A stretch of DNA of 55,818 bases, taken from contig PCAM01000010.1 of assembly GCA_002730555.1 (NCBI GenBank), forward strand, positions 1 through 55,818. Direction: 5' to 3'. The notes under the pieces are model-generated. The model made no database searches and was not told the origin of the DNA. It saw nothing but the letters and a program-made list of their open reading frames with translations. A program made the translations under genes and the position numbers. Below are positions 1 to 7,723 of this stretch, one piece after another (within the stretch, counting starts at the first letter, position 1; each line of letters begins with the position of its first letter). The DNA comes from Chloroflexota bacterium (GTDB lineage: Bacteria > Chloroflexota > Dehalococcoidia > Lucifugimonadales > Lucifugimonadaceae).

Positions 1-1
1 C

Positions 2-148
2 GATAAATTGCGCAACCTTCACCATGATGTTGGCGGCTTCGGAACGCTGCTGGCGATGGGTCATGAATGGGAGCCCAAAGAAAAGTGGACTAACTCAATG
101 ACCATGCTGGTTAACGAGGTGATGCCCAAGCTGGCTGATTTGACCTAG
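2..148 (+). CDS. LLM-class flavin-dependent oxidoreductase, C-terminal fragment
   Basis: The window opens inside a gene. Reading from base 2, 48 codons run to a TAG at 146-148. The tail, with GGFGTLLAMGHEW, a short amphipathic helix and an ending around EVMPKLADL, resembles the C-terminus of bacterial luciferase-like (LLM) F420/FMN-dependent monooxygenases, where a glycine-rich G-F-x-x-L-L segment precedes the last helix. These enzymes use reduced flavin, often to oxidise carbon-sulfur or carbon-carbon bonds. The N-terminus and catalytic part lie outside the window, so the substrate cannot be judged. No other gene follows on this strand until 4819. Confidence 0.65.
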   Translation, partial: DKLRNLHHDVGGFGTLLAMGHEWEPKEKWTNSMTMLVNEVMPKLADLT

Positions 149-171
149 ATAGCTTAAGCCCTTGACAAGAT

Positions 172-205
172 GGTGGTGGGGGGGTCTAGAGATACCCCCA
201 CCACC
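172..205. repeat. Perfect 11-bp inverted repeat after the oxidoreductase gene
   Basis: GGTGGTGGGGG (172-182) is exactly complementary to CCCCCACCACC (195-205) around a 12-base loop, 24 bases after the oxidoreductase stop codon. It would form a very stable hairpin and may end transcription or protect the mRNA 3' end. No T-run follows on either strand, so it is not a canonical intrinsic terminator. Confidence 0.6.
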
Positions 206-263
206 CCACCTCCCAACAGCCTTAACAGCATCCTCGCTATTCACTTGCTCAGCGACCAATCTC

Positions 264-497
264 TCAAGCAGACTCTCGCCATGGGATCGATGAGTCGTTG
301 TCGTATCTAATCTCAATGTTGATGCTAGACGAAACGGCCTTTGTCATCGAGTCATAGACCTCGTCGCCATACAGAGACGAGATATGGCCGAGGCTGATCC
401 GGAACAAGAATCCGTGATCCCGGGCCGCACCCGAAGCTTCCCGGTGCATGGCGAAATCGTGGCTGACGTGGCACTTATCCGGAACGGCAACGGCGGG
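264..497 (-). pseudogene. Possible decayed coding remnant, unrecognised
   Basis: On the minus strand an open stretch has protein-like composition (HGFLFRISLGHISSLYGDEV, then a run around NIEIRYDNDSSIPW). It starts after an in-frame stop and ends at 264. A second frame continues with plausible sequence (GESLLERLVAEQVNSEDAV, to about 170), as if a frameshift separated them. I see no convincing ribosome site or family. The setting between a gene tail and a transposase remnant fits a degenerating gene. This is inference only. Confidence 0.25.
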
Positions 498-589
498 TTA
501 ATTTATTTGATGTAGCGGAGTATCTAATTGAAGCCGAGGGTTAATAGTTTCATCACCTGGAATAAAGCCTTGCTGAGTCGATGAACTCG

Positions 590-723
590 TGGCCTGCCCC
601 CTGAGGCGGTATCAGGGATTATGTTAGTTCAGCCGCCTGTGGAAAGGCTGGCATGAATGTTTCTGACGTCGGCGGCCTGTAGCCCAGGGAGCTATGAGGC
701 CGGATCGTGTTGGAACGTAGCTC
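590..723 (-). pseudogene. IS3-family transposase remnant (C-terminal end plus terminal repeat)
   Basis: On the minus strand the last 34 codons of an open frame (723 to 619) contain NTIRPHSSLGYRPP. This is the hallmark C-terminal segment of the DDE integrase core of IS3-family OrfB transposases (N-x-x-R-P-H-x-x-L-G-Y). The frame upstream of codon 48 has no transposase character, so only the tail survives. Just past the stop, TGGCCTGCCCCC at 590-601 resembles the terminal inverted repeats of IS3-type elements (TGACCTGCCCCC-like). No OrfA, no catalytic DDE residues and no second end are visible nearby, so the element is dead. Confidence 0.7.
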
Positions 724-800
724 GGCGTCGGTCGATATCCCGGCCGACGCCGGCGCCAGCGGCCACTGCGGCCGGTTCGTGTCACCGCCCTGTGCGCCCA

Positions 801-1445
801 CTACTCGTCCGCCCTCCGTACGAGCCGCACCACCCGGGCGTACTCCCGTTCCACCGACACGCACGACCGTTCCACTGCGGCCAGCGCAGCACGCGTCTCC
901 CGGTGTTCTTCCTGCCGCGACCGGAACTCACCGATTACGCTCAAGTCCGTGAGCATGCGCATCATCATCAACTTATTCACGTCGCCGGTTGCTCCCCGTG
1001 ACACACTCATCTTCGGATCGCCCAAGAGTTCCCTGATGCCGATCAACTGCTCGGTCACGCTGTCGCGCTCGCCGGGTTTGGCATGAAGAGTCAGCCGCTC
1101 CAGGTAAGGTGCGTCGTGATTGCCGGTCAACGGGTTCGGGTCCATCCCTGCAAGGCCTTCGCCGATCATGTGCGAAACACTCTCCGACAATCCAGCGATC
1201 TCTGCCCACGCCTTGATACTGTCAGGATCGGTCGCCAACTCTTCGACGTAGGCCTGGAGCCCTTCAAGGTCCTGGTCAAACGGCGCGTTGTTGTAGATAA
1301 CCGGACGATCTGACGCGACGCTGATCGTGGCGAACCCGCGCGTCCGGCGGCTGCGGGTCTTGTATTCGATGATCTTGTCGACGATCTCCTGGCCCAGTCC
1401 CGGGCGCGGGGTGATGATCGTGGTGTAGACGTACGAGGGAGACAT
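801..1445 (-). CDS. Hypothetical protein, probable tandem alpha/beta-barrel (ABM-like) fold
   Basis: A 214-residue protein with no family I can name. The start is ATG at 1445 behind GAAAGG. No signal peptide or membrane segment is visible. The N-terminus (TTIITPRPGLGQEIVDKI) and a segment near residue 115 (LERLTLHAKPGERDSVTEQL) look like two copies of a strand-then-helix unit, 'x-x-x-P-G-x-x-x-x-[VI]-x-x-x-[IL]'. This suggests two dimeric alpha/beta-barrel lobes of the Dabb/ABM/NIPSNAP type; that is inference from pattern. It is the last gene of a minus-strand run with the two propeller lyases and the bicupin, so a shared transcript is likely. The C-terminus, rich in Arg and Val, ends near the IS3 remnant and may have been altered by it. 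Confidence 0.6.
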   Translation of the reverse strand: MSPSYVYTTIITPRPGLGQEIVDKIIEYKTRSRRTRGFATISVASDRPVIYNNAPFDQDLEGLQAYVEELATDPDSIKAWAEIAGLSESVSHMIGEGLAGMDPNPLTGNHDAPYLERLTLHAKPGERDSVTEQLIGIRELLGDPKMSVSRGATGDVNKLMMMRMLTDLSVIGEFRSRQEEHRETRAALAAVERSCVSVEREYARVVRLVRRADE

Positions 1446-1533
1446 GGGGCCTTTCTATCCCGGATTTCAGCCCGGGGATCAACTCTTCTTCACAAACACG
1501 CGTCGGCCGACGCCGACATACCTCCCGTATGAC

Positions 1534-2484
1534 CTACCCGCTCACCCGAGCCCACTTCCGCAACGTCACCGGCTGGCGGTCATACGCCCAGCCGTAGTTG
1601 CCGTTGAACTGCGCCGTCACCTCTGCAACGTACACATTGCCGTCGGAGTCGGTTGAAATGCCGTGTGGCGCACTGAACTGGTCAGGCTCCTCGCCGGATG
1701 TGCCGCGCCCGAAACGGTTGACCTCTTGCCCGTCGCTGCCGATCACCACCACCTGCAGTCCAAGTCCCGGAACATTAACCTGGACACTTGGCGGCCCGGC
1801 TTCCCCGATGTACAGGTTCGTGTCGTCACCCTTCCCGGCGCAGATCGCCATCGGACGATGGAACCGCCACTGATCGATGAACTCTCCCTCGGTGGTGAAC
1901 ACCTGCACCCGGAAGTTCTCTCGGTCGCACACCGCAACACGGTCGTCGCCGATCATCTGGATGTTGTGGGGCAGTGAGAACTGGCCGGGGCCTGTTCCGG
2001 GCTCGCCCCACGAGGTGATGTGGGTGCCATCCGGGTCGAACTTGTGGACCCGGGAATTTCCGTAGCCGTCTGAAACGAAGAAGACGCCAGTTGACGGTTG
2101 GACGGCGACGTTGGTCGGCCGGTTGAACATCCCGCCGCTCTGCCACTCGCACGGCTCGCCGGGCGTGCCCAGCGTGAAGATCACATTTCCGGCCTTGTCC
2201 GTTTTATGGACGACATGATCGCGGTTGTCGGTCAGGAACAGGTTGCCGTCAGGCGCTACGGTGATTCCGTGGGGACTGTTGAACATGCCCTCACCCCACG
2301 AATCAATGTAATTCCCGGCGGTATCGAGGATGATTACCGGGCGGTTGCCACGATTGAAAACGTAAACGCTATCGCCGTCCACGGCCAGCGAGGCGGTGTT
2401 CTGGAACCAGATGCCCTGCGGGATGGAACCCCACAGAGGGACGGGTTTGTAGACGGTTTCTGAAGTGGCGGGACCCTGTGGCAA
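1534..2484 (-). CDS. Peptidyl-alpha-hydroxyglycine lyase-like NHL beta-propeller (copy 1)
   Basis: A 316-residue six-bladed NHL propeller starting at TTG 2484 behind AGGAG with a 7-base spacer. It closely resembles the lyase half (PAL, EC 4.3.2.5) of peptide-amidating monooxygenase, which splits alpha-hydroxyglycine amides into the amide and glyoxylate. Three spaced P-H-x-[IL] motifs (His72, His173, His274) match the zinc-binding histidines of PAL. FNRGN (Arg45) and DGYGNSR (Tyr141) match its catalytic Arg and Tyr segments, and DRENFR also matches. The Cys of the animal DGYCNSR motif is Gly here, and there is no signal peptide, so a cytosolic enzyme without that disulfide is likely. It lies 66 bases downstream of a paralogue on the same strand. 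The natural substrate is unknown. Confidence 0.8.
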   Translation of the reverse strand: MPQGPATSETVYKPVPLWGSIPQGIWFQNTASLAVDGDSVYVFNRGNRPVIILDTAGNYIDSWGEGMFNSPHGITVAPDGNLFLTDNRDHVVHKTDKAGNVIFTLGTPGEPCEWQSGGMFNRPTNVAVQPSTGVFFVSDGYGNSRVHKFDPDGTHITSWGEPGTGPGQFSLPHNIQMIGDDRVAVCDRENFRVQVFTTEGEFIDQWRFHRPMAICAGKGDDTNLYIGEAGPPSVQVNVPGLGLQVVVIGSDGQEVNRFGRGTSGEEPDQFSAPHGISTDSDGNVYVAEVTAQFNGNYGWAYDRQPVTLRKWARVSG

Positions 2485-2550
2485 TTTACGCTCCTGTCTG
2501 GCCGATGGACCGGCTCTCCGAATACCTTCCGTACATGTGGTCGGACGAAC

Positions 2551-3504
2551 TCAACCGCTAACCCGTGCCCATTTGCGCAGGCTTACCGGTTCGCGGTCGA
2601 ACTTGTCGCCGAAGTTGCCGACCGTGGTGAACGACACCTCGGCAACGTAAACGTTGCCCTCGGCGTCGGTGTCCATCCCGTGCGGCGCCATGAACTGATC
2701 CGGCTCTTCTCCCTGCGTGCCGCGTCCAAAACGCGTGATCTCGTTGCCGTCTCGGTCGATCACGATCACGTAGAGACCCAGTCCATGCACATGCCGCTGG
2801 ACCGGCGGTGGGCCGGCCTCTGCCACGTACAGGTTGGTGTCGTCGCCCCGGCCGGCGGCTATCGCTATCGGGCGATGGAAGTGCCACTGGTCGACATACT
2901 CGCCGTCCGTCGTGAACACCTGCGTCCTGAAGTTCTCACGGTCGCAGAGCGCGACCCGGTCGTCGCCGAGCATCGCAATGTTGTGCGGCAGCGAAAACTG
3001 GCTCGGTCCTGTGCCCGACTCTCCCCACGATTTGATGTGTCCCCCGCCGGCGTCGAACTTGTGTATGCGGGAGTTGCCGTAACCGTCGGAGACGAAGAAG
3101 TCGCCCGTGGACGCCTGAATGGCGACGTGTGTCGGACGGTTAAACATCCCGCCGCCCTGCCATTCACATGGCTCCCCCGGCGTTCCGAGGGTGAAGATCA
3201 ACTTGCCGTGCGGGTCGGTCTTCTTGACCGTATGGTCGAGGTCGTCCACCAGGAAAAGGTTGCCCTCGGGATCGACCGTCACGCCGTGCGGCCGCTGGAA
3301 ATCGCCCTGCCCCCACGATTCGATGAAATCGCCAGCCTTGTTCAGAACAACCATCGGGTGGTTGCCGCGATTGAACACATAGACGCGGTCACGCGCATCG
3401 TCCACGGCAGCCGCTGTTGCATCCTTGAAGTAGATCCCGTGAGGGATCTTGCCCCAGAGCGGTACAGGTTCATAAACGGTGGCGGAGGTAGCTGGTCCTA
3501 GCAA
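2551..3504 (-). CDS. Peptidyl-alpha-hydroxyglycine lyase-like NHL beta-propeller (copy 2)
   Basis: A 317-residue paralogue of the next gene downstream, alike over its whole length. It has the same TTG start behind AGGAG (start 3504) and the same ending (LRKWARVSG). The three zinc-type histidine motifs (RPHGVTV, LPHNIAM, APHGMDT), the arginine motif VFNRGN and the tyrosine motif DGYGNSRIHKF are all kept, so both copies should be catalytic. NHL blades repeat about every 45-50 residues with the pattern 'h-x-x-x-G-x-h-h-h-x-D'. No signal peptide. The two genes are a tandem duplication that has diverged at many positions, which points to two substrates rather than recent amplification. Transcribed with the upstream bicupin and the downstream copy. 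Confidence 0.8.
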   Translation of the reverse strand: MLGPATSATVYEPVPLWGKIPHGIYFKDATAAAVDDARDRVYVFNRGNHPMVVLNKAGDFIESWGQGDFQRPHGVTVDPEGNLFLVDDLDHTVKKTDPHGKLIFTLGTPGEPCEWQGGGMFNRPTHVAIQASTGDFFVSDGYGNSRIHKFDAGGGHIKSWGESGTGPSQFSLPHNIAMLGDDRVALCDRENFRTQVFTTDGEYVDQWHFHRPIAIAAGRGDDTNLYVAEAGPPPVQRHVHGLGLYVIVIDRDGNEITRFGRGTQGEEPDQFMAPHGMDTDAEGNVYVAEVSFTTVGNFGDKFDREPVSLRKWARVSG

Positions 3505-3550
3505 TTGGTGCTCCTAATAAAACCCCGTCCCCATGGAGAGGGCCGTTTTC

Positions 3551-3595
3551 CCCCTCTCAAAGCGGGAGGGGATCAAGATCAAGGTGAGGGAGAAG
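3551..3595 (+). repeat. Dispersed repeat family A copy
   Basis: A small hairpin (CCCTCTC / GCGGGAGGGG) is followed by GGTGAGGGAGAAG. At least eleven copies occur between genes in this window, in both orientations; the consensus core is CCTCTCCCAGCGGGAGAGG plus a GGTGAGGGAGAAG tail. Confidence 0.75.
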
Positions 3596-3631
3596 ATGCT
3601 CCCATCTGTGCGCCGGATATCGTTACAGAAG

Positions 3632-3675
3632 GACTAACCACCCCCGAACCCCCTCCTACATTAAGAGAGGGAGGC
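3632..3675 (-). repeat. Dispersed repeat family B, partial copy
   Basis: Begins ACTAACCACCCCCGAACCC and holds CCCTCCT ... AGAGAGGGAGG. It matches one end of the longer family B copies at 6287, 33992 and 55629. Confidence 0.55.
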
Positions 3676-3716
3676 AAAAGCCACCCGTTAAGAACGAACG
3701 GGCATCCGTCAAGCGC

Positions 3717-4499
3717 CTACTCCTTCGGCGCAGGCTCCTCGCCGTCGAAGATGTGAATCCCGGCCCGGTTCGTCACCGCCAGGCGCACCGCGGACTCGTC
3801 GCTCACCGTGATGATCTCGTGGCGGTAACCTTTCTCCACAAACACGACATCGCCGGAACCGGCCCGGAACGGCTCTTTTTTGCCGACGTGCCACTCCAGC
3901 TCACCCTTCAGTACCACCCACCACTCGTCAAAGTCCGGGTGCCAGTGAGGGTTGTTGGATGCGCCGGGCAGCGAGTGAATGAAGTTGACACGATTGCGCT
4001 GGTCCAGGACCACCTCTTCGCCCCAGTTCGTGGCGGTCCCGTGCCGCTCCAGCATCTTCTCGTATGAAGTGTGGATTAGATTGGGCGGGTCGGCGTCGGG
4101 CATCGGGTACAGCTTCGACGGTTCGATGCCCTTGATGTCGTGGTTGCTCCACTGCGGACCGACGACAAGGCGCATGTTCCACGGGCCACGGCCGGTCGAA
4201 CGAATGTCGTGGCGGAAGCCGCAGGGTGCGATCACCACGTCGCCCCACTTCGCCTTGAACGGCTCGTACTGACCGATCTGGTACTCGGTCTCACCGTCCA
4301 GCATGATCCAGAACTCGTTGAAGTCCGGGTGGATGTGCGGGTCCGGCGGGGCGTCCGGCGCGGCGGTAATAAGAAGCGCCCGGTTGCGACCGTCCTTCGT
4401 GAGGAGTTCGCCCCACCGTTCCTCGCCCTCGTGCAAAACACGAAGATCGGACAGATGGGTGACGGGCTGATTAACGACCGGAGGCGCTGCGATCACCAT
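3717..4499 (-). CDS. Bicupin metal-binding protein
   Basis: A 260-residue protein with two cupin barrels. The start at ATG 4499 is chosen for AGGAG 8 bases upstream; the frame stays open further upstream without a site. Each barrel carries a complete cupin metal set: His55, His57, Glu62 and His97 in the first (HIHPDFNE ... FRH), and His185, His187, Glu192 and His227 in the second (HWHPDFDE ... YRH). Both sites look able to bind a metal, unusual where one barrel often decays. No signal peptide. Bicupins of this length include (S)-ureidoglycine aminohydrolase, oxalate decarboxylases and small dioxygenases, and I cannot assign one. It heads the minus-strand run with the two hydroxyglycine-type lyases and is divergent from an MFS carrier, which suggests a transport-plus-catabolism unit. 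Confidence 0.75.
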   Translation of the reverse strand: MVIAAPPVVNQPVTHLSDLRVLHEGEERWGELLTKDGRNRALLITAAPDAPPDPHIHPDFNEFWIMLDGETEYQIGQYEPFKAKWGDVVIAPCGFRHDIRSTGRGPWNMRLVVGPQWSNHDIKGIEPSKLYPMPDADPPNLIHTSYEKMLERHGTATNWGEEVVLDQRNRVNFIHSLPGASNNPHWHPDFDEWWVVLKGELEWHVGKKEPFRAGSGDVVFVEKGYRHEIITVSDESAVRLAVTNRAGIHIFDGEEPAPKE

Positions 4500-4818
4500 T
4501 CGAAATAACTCCTGAGCCAGATCGGCTGAATGCCGAGCGGGCGGAGTATACAACTGAAAAAGGACATCCCCCAATGTCCGTCACCGTCCGTAATAGCTTT
4601 GGAATTAGGGTTTGCTGTCCGCCATAGTGCTTCGGAATAGCTGTCAATCCGTCGGCTTGGCTGTCAAGTTGGCTGCCAAACCTGCGGGGCGGGTTCGGTG
4701 TACACGGGCGGAGCGCCCACGCGTCCCTGTCTTTGCTATGCTGACGCGAACGGGTGTTGCGCGGCGGAATGGATCAACTTCCTCCGGTTCTCGCCGGTGC
4801 CCCCGGTAGGTGGGGTGC
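4500..4818. promoter_or_regulatory. Divergent intergenic region between bicupin and MFS carrier
   Basis: About 320 bases separate the two divergent starts, so promoters for both must lie here. Visible elements are a short inverted repeat (GGACAT ... TGTCC, 4562-4579) and a directly repeated TTGGCTG near 4655-4675. I could not define a convincing -35/-10 pair. No gene is apparent. Confidence 0.4.
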
Positions 4819-6261
4819 ATGGGCGCGCCGGGTTCGGACAATCAACCAGACAACGGAGCACACCCCATAGCCGCCACCGACTCCCCGAACATCGATGCCG
4901 GGGAAGCATCGACCACCGGGGTCGCGCCAACGGACTCCCCACGATCCGTAGCACGTACCGGCATCTACCGCGGCTGGCCCATCGCGGGCGTTGCCTTCCT
5001 CTCCTCCGGCCTCGCGATCGGCATGGCCCAGTACGCCTTCGGCTCGTTCGTTGAGCCGCTTGAAGAAGAGTTCGGCTGGACACGCACCCAGATCAACTTC
5101 TCCCTGACACTCGGGCTCACCACCGGATTCATGTCGCCGTTCGTCGGTCGCTGGATGGACCGATTCGGGGCTCGATACGTGGTGGTCATCTCCCTGTTGT
5201 TCCTGGCGGCCGGGTTCCTGTTGCGATCCGTGATGACAAACGCCGGCAACATCGTCATCGACGCATCGCCGGATCTGCTGTTCTGGCAGCCGGACCTCCA
5301 CTTCACATTCCTGACCCAGTTCTACCTGTTCAGCCTCCTGCTGTTCATCGGATTTCCGGGCGCCACCGTCATGCCGGCCGGTCGGTTGATCTCCGTCTGG
5401 TTCGCGCGAACTCGGGGGCGGATGATGGGGATCGTGACCGCCGGGAACAACTTCGGCGGATTGACCATGGTCCCGCTCGGCACCTTTGTGATCGCAAGCC
5501 TAGGCTGGCGCTGGGGATACGCCGTGTTCGGATTTATCATCATCGGCATCGCTATAGCGGCCTGGTTCTATATCCGGGATCGGCCAGAGGACGTGCTCCG
5601 AGAGAGCCACAAGCGCTGGGCGCCGCCCGGGATGGACGCCGCCACCGCCGCGGCCGCGGCGGCTGGATACACACTGGGGCAGGTGCTCAGGATGCCGTCG
5701 TTCTTCTTCATCACCCTTGGGCTCAACGCGGCGATGTTTACCTACACCGCCGTTCTTACCCAGCTCATCCCGCACCTGGAAACGGAAGGTTTTTCCAAGA
5801 ATGAGGCCGCCGCCGGATTGTCGATAGTCGCCGCCTGCGGGATCATCAGCAAACTGGCGTTCGGTCGGCTCAGCGAGACGATCACGGCCCGATGGTCGGC
5901 CGTTCTCAGCCTGACGATTCAGTCCACCGGGCTTGTTCTTTTCATGCTGGCCGACGGTTCCAATCTTGCCTGGGTCGCTGCCGTCGTATTCGGCCTTGGG
6001 TTCGGGGGGATCGGCGCACTCATACCGCTGACGGTTGCCGAGGCGTTCGGCATCCGGCACTTCGGCAGCATCCTCGGGATCATCAGCATGGTCGGCGTCA
6101 TTCCTGTGGTGGTCGGGCCACTCATGGCCGGGATCATTTTCGACAGGACCGACAGCTATGACCTGGCATTCGGCATAACCATCGGCATCTTCCTGGCCGG
6201 AGCGCTCTTCCTGTCGCTGGCGGGACGATCGAAACCCACGCCGACGGCGGTGGGGAGTTAA
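4819..6261 (+). CDS. MFS transporter, OFA/monocarboxylate-type
   Basis: A 480-residue major facilitator carrier. ATG 4819, behind AGGTGGGG, is preferred over a GTG three codons earlier. Residues 1-45 are a polar low-complexity cytosolic tail, followed by twelve hydrophobic segments split by a central loop. The loop between segments 2 and 3 carries the MFS motif (GRWMDRFGARYV, of the G-x-x-x-D-R-x-G-x-R type). A long extracellular insert sits between segments 3 and 4. The opening (YRGWPIAGVAFLSSGLAIG) is typical of oxalate/formate-antiporter-like and eukaryotic monocarboxylate-transporter-like proteins. Probable role: proton-coupled uptake or exchange of a small organic acid for the divergent lyase/bicupin cluster. 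The substrate is not deducible. Confidence 0.8.
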   Translation: MGAPGSDNQPDNGAHPIAATDSPNIDAGEASTTGVAPTDSPRSVARTGIYRGWPIAGVAFLSSGLAIGMAQYAFGSFVEPLEEEFGWTRTQINFSLTLGLTTGFMSPFVGRWMDRFGARYVVVISLLFLAAGFLLRSVMTNAGNIVIDASPDLLFWQPDLHFTFLTQFYLFSLLLFIGFPGATVMPAGRLISVWFARTRGRMMGIVTAGNNFGGLTMVPLGTFVIASLGWRWGYAVFGFIIIGIAIAAWFYIRDRPEDVLRESHKRWAPPGMDAATAAAAAAGYTLGQVLRMPSFFFITLGLNAAMFTYTAVLTQLIPHLETEGFSKNEAAAGLSIVAACGIISKLAFGRLSETITARWSAVLSLTIQSTGLVLFMLADGSNLAWVAAVVFGLGFGGIGALIPLTVAEAFGIRHFGSILGIISMVGVIPVVVGPLMAGIIFDRTDSYDLAFGITIGIFLAGALFLSLAGRSKPTPTAVGS

Positions 6262-6286
6262 CGGGTTCGAGTGCGCCATTGCCGTA

Positions 6287-6374
6287 CTTAACCACTTCGT
6301 AACTCCCTCCTGCATCAGGAGGGGGTCGTCTGTAGCCTCTTCCCAGGAAGGAGGTCTGGAGGTGGGTCGCGTCG
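6287..6374 (-). repeat. Dispersed repeat family B, full copy (reverse)
   Basis: Reverse-complement copy of the 85-90 base element also found at 33992-34075 and 55629-55716. Shared blocks are CGACCCACCTCC, a CCTCCTTCC segment, CCCCCTCCTGATNCAGGAGG (a hairpin) and an end like GTGGTTAA. Confidence 0.7.
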
Positions 6375-6404
6375 TTCCCCAACAATCCCGTGCACCATCA
6401 CTTT

Positions 6405-6455
6405 GCCCGCTCTCCCAACGGGAGAGGCCCATGAGCATCAAGCGTGAGGGGGTCC
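6405..6455 (+). repeat. Dispersed repeat family A copy (diverged)
   Basis: CCGCTCTCCCAACGGGAGAGG hairpin followed by GCGTGAGGGG. With the family B copy and a TTTGAGAGCCTCAGGG motif near 6504, it fills most of the 308-base gap before 6570. Confidence 0.6.
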
Positions 6456-6569
6456 TTCTCTAGTAGGACGATCCTCCGGTGCGCTCATACCGCTACTCGG
6501 TTCTTTGAGAGCCTCAGGGTGGGGTGGTTCGCCTCAGGGCACGGATTTACGACTCAGGACACGACTAGC

Positions 6570-7493
6570 TCAAACCGCAGCAGCCCTGACCTCTGACTCC
6601 AGCCTTCGCATGTAGTTCAGGCTGCGGGTGTCCATCTCAAACTGGTCTCCTACCCGTCCGCCCTCGATCGCAACATAGCCGTCGTAGCCCGCCTGCACCA
6701 TTGCCGTCATCAGGAAGCGATAATCCATCTCTCCGTCCTCCAGCGAGACCTTCCATCCGATAGACCGTTCGTTCTCCGGGTGAACCACCCGCATCACGTT
6801 CTTGCAGTGCCAGTAGACCGAGATCCCGGCCAGCGCTCTGACGTTGTCTTCGGGCGTCTCTTCCGCCTCGTGATAGGCCCATGCAACGTTGCCGATGTCC
6901 GGGTTGATACCGAAATTCGGCCGGTCAACCAGTTCATGGAGCAGTCGAGACGACCACGAGTTATCGACGGGAGAGGAGTGGTGCATCTCGATAGCGACCG
7001 TTATCCCACGAGCCACAGCCGCATCGCACACTGGGCGTATCGAATCCGCAACCCTCTCGTACAGGTAGATCGAGGCGTCCCGGGACGAATCCTGAGAGTG
7101 CGTCATGCCGGTCGGTTCCCACCCGGGTTTCAGATAGCGCTGCGGGGCCATCAGGTTTCCAACGACCAGCGCCGAGCCGACGGCTTCGGCGAAATCCACG
7201 CTCCGACTCAGCACACCCAGGTTACGGACGGCGGACTTCGCCTCGATGAGCGACCCACCGGCCCGCACCGCAACTATCGGCAGGCCGAACCCTTCAAGCC
7301 GCTCTTTGAAGCCCGCCACACCGGCATCGCCGTCCAGCAGACTGAGCGTGTTCGTCCCCACCTCCAGTCCGTCGTACTCGGCGTTGCCCACAGACCGTAG
7401 CCATCCGTCCGTGAAGTGCTCCGGTCTAGCGCTCCACGTGCTGTGGACATCCGGGAACGAGGCTTGCCGACGGTTGGCGTAGCAGTACTTCAT
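6570..7493 (-). CDS. Sugar phosphate isomerase/epimerase-like TIM barrel (copy 1)
   Basis: A 307-residue member of the xylose-isomerase-like TIM-barrel (AP_endonuc_2) superfamily. It starts at ATG 7493 behind GGAG, with an 11-base spacer. The four barrel metal ligands are visible in order: Glu in VAIEMHHS, Asp in INPDIGNV, His in SVYWHCKN and Glu in VAIEGG near the C-terminus. This divalent-metal site supports 1,2-hydride shift or epimerisation of ketoses or sugar-like acids. The N-terminal KYCYANRR is shared with the next gene upstream. Soluble, with no signal peptide. The pair faces away from a dehydratase gene at 9061, suggesting joint use in sugar-acid breakdown. Inosose dehydratase-like function is possible. 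Confidence 0.75.
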   Translation of the reverse strand: MKYCYANRRQASFPDVHSTWSARPEHFTDGWLRSVGNAEYDGLEVGTNTLSLLDGDAGVAGFKERLEGFGLPIVAVRAGGSLIEAKSAVRNLGVLSRSVDFAEAVGSALVVGNLMAPQRYLKPGWEPTGMTHSQDSSRDASIYLYERVADSIRPVCDAAVARGITVAIEMHHSSPVDNSWSSRLLHELVDRPNFGINPDIGNVAWAYHEAEETPEDNVRALAGISVYWHCKNVMRVVHPENERSIGWKVSLEDGEMDYRFLMTAMVQAGYDGYVAIEGGRVGDQFEMDTRSLNYMRRLESEVRAAAV

Positions 7494-7520
7494 AGGTTTT
7501 CAGTCTCCAGCCAACACGAC

Positions 7521-7585
7521 GTAGGGACGTATGGCAATACGCCCTCCCCGTCTCCCAGCGGGAGGGGGTCGGGGTGAGGGAGAAG
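7521..7585 (+). repeat. Composite repeat: family C half joined to family A
   Basis: GTAGGGACGTATGGCAATACG (family C left half) runs directly into CTCCCAGCGGGAGGGGG and GGGTGAGGGAGAAG (family A). The same C-to-A junction is seen at 13820-13858, so the two families sometimes travel or insert together. Confidence 0.7.
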
Positions 7586-7633
7586 CCCCTCCGCAGCACC
7601 CGGCCCTTTGAGAACCTCAGGGCGCTGCTGCCC

Positions 7634-7683
7634 GTAGGGGCGGATAGCGATCCGCCCGAGGGCGGGCCACTGCCCGCCCCTAC
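7634..7683. repeat. Family C double-hairpin repeat
   Basis: A 50-base near-palindrome whose ends GTAGGGGCGG and CCGCCCCTAC are complementary. It contains two inner hairpins, GGCGGATAGCGATCCGCC and GGGCGGGCCACTGCCCGCCC. A related copy is at 24440-24484. Confidence 0.75.
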
Positions 7684-7723
7684 GCGTGCATGCCTACACA
7701 ATCAATTTGCCGTGGACCGCGCC

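Noticed and set aside
3551-3675. CRISPR array
   Set aside because: Repeats here and elsewhere are not evenly spaced, there are no unique spacers of constant length, and no cas genes are present.
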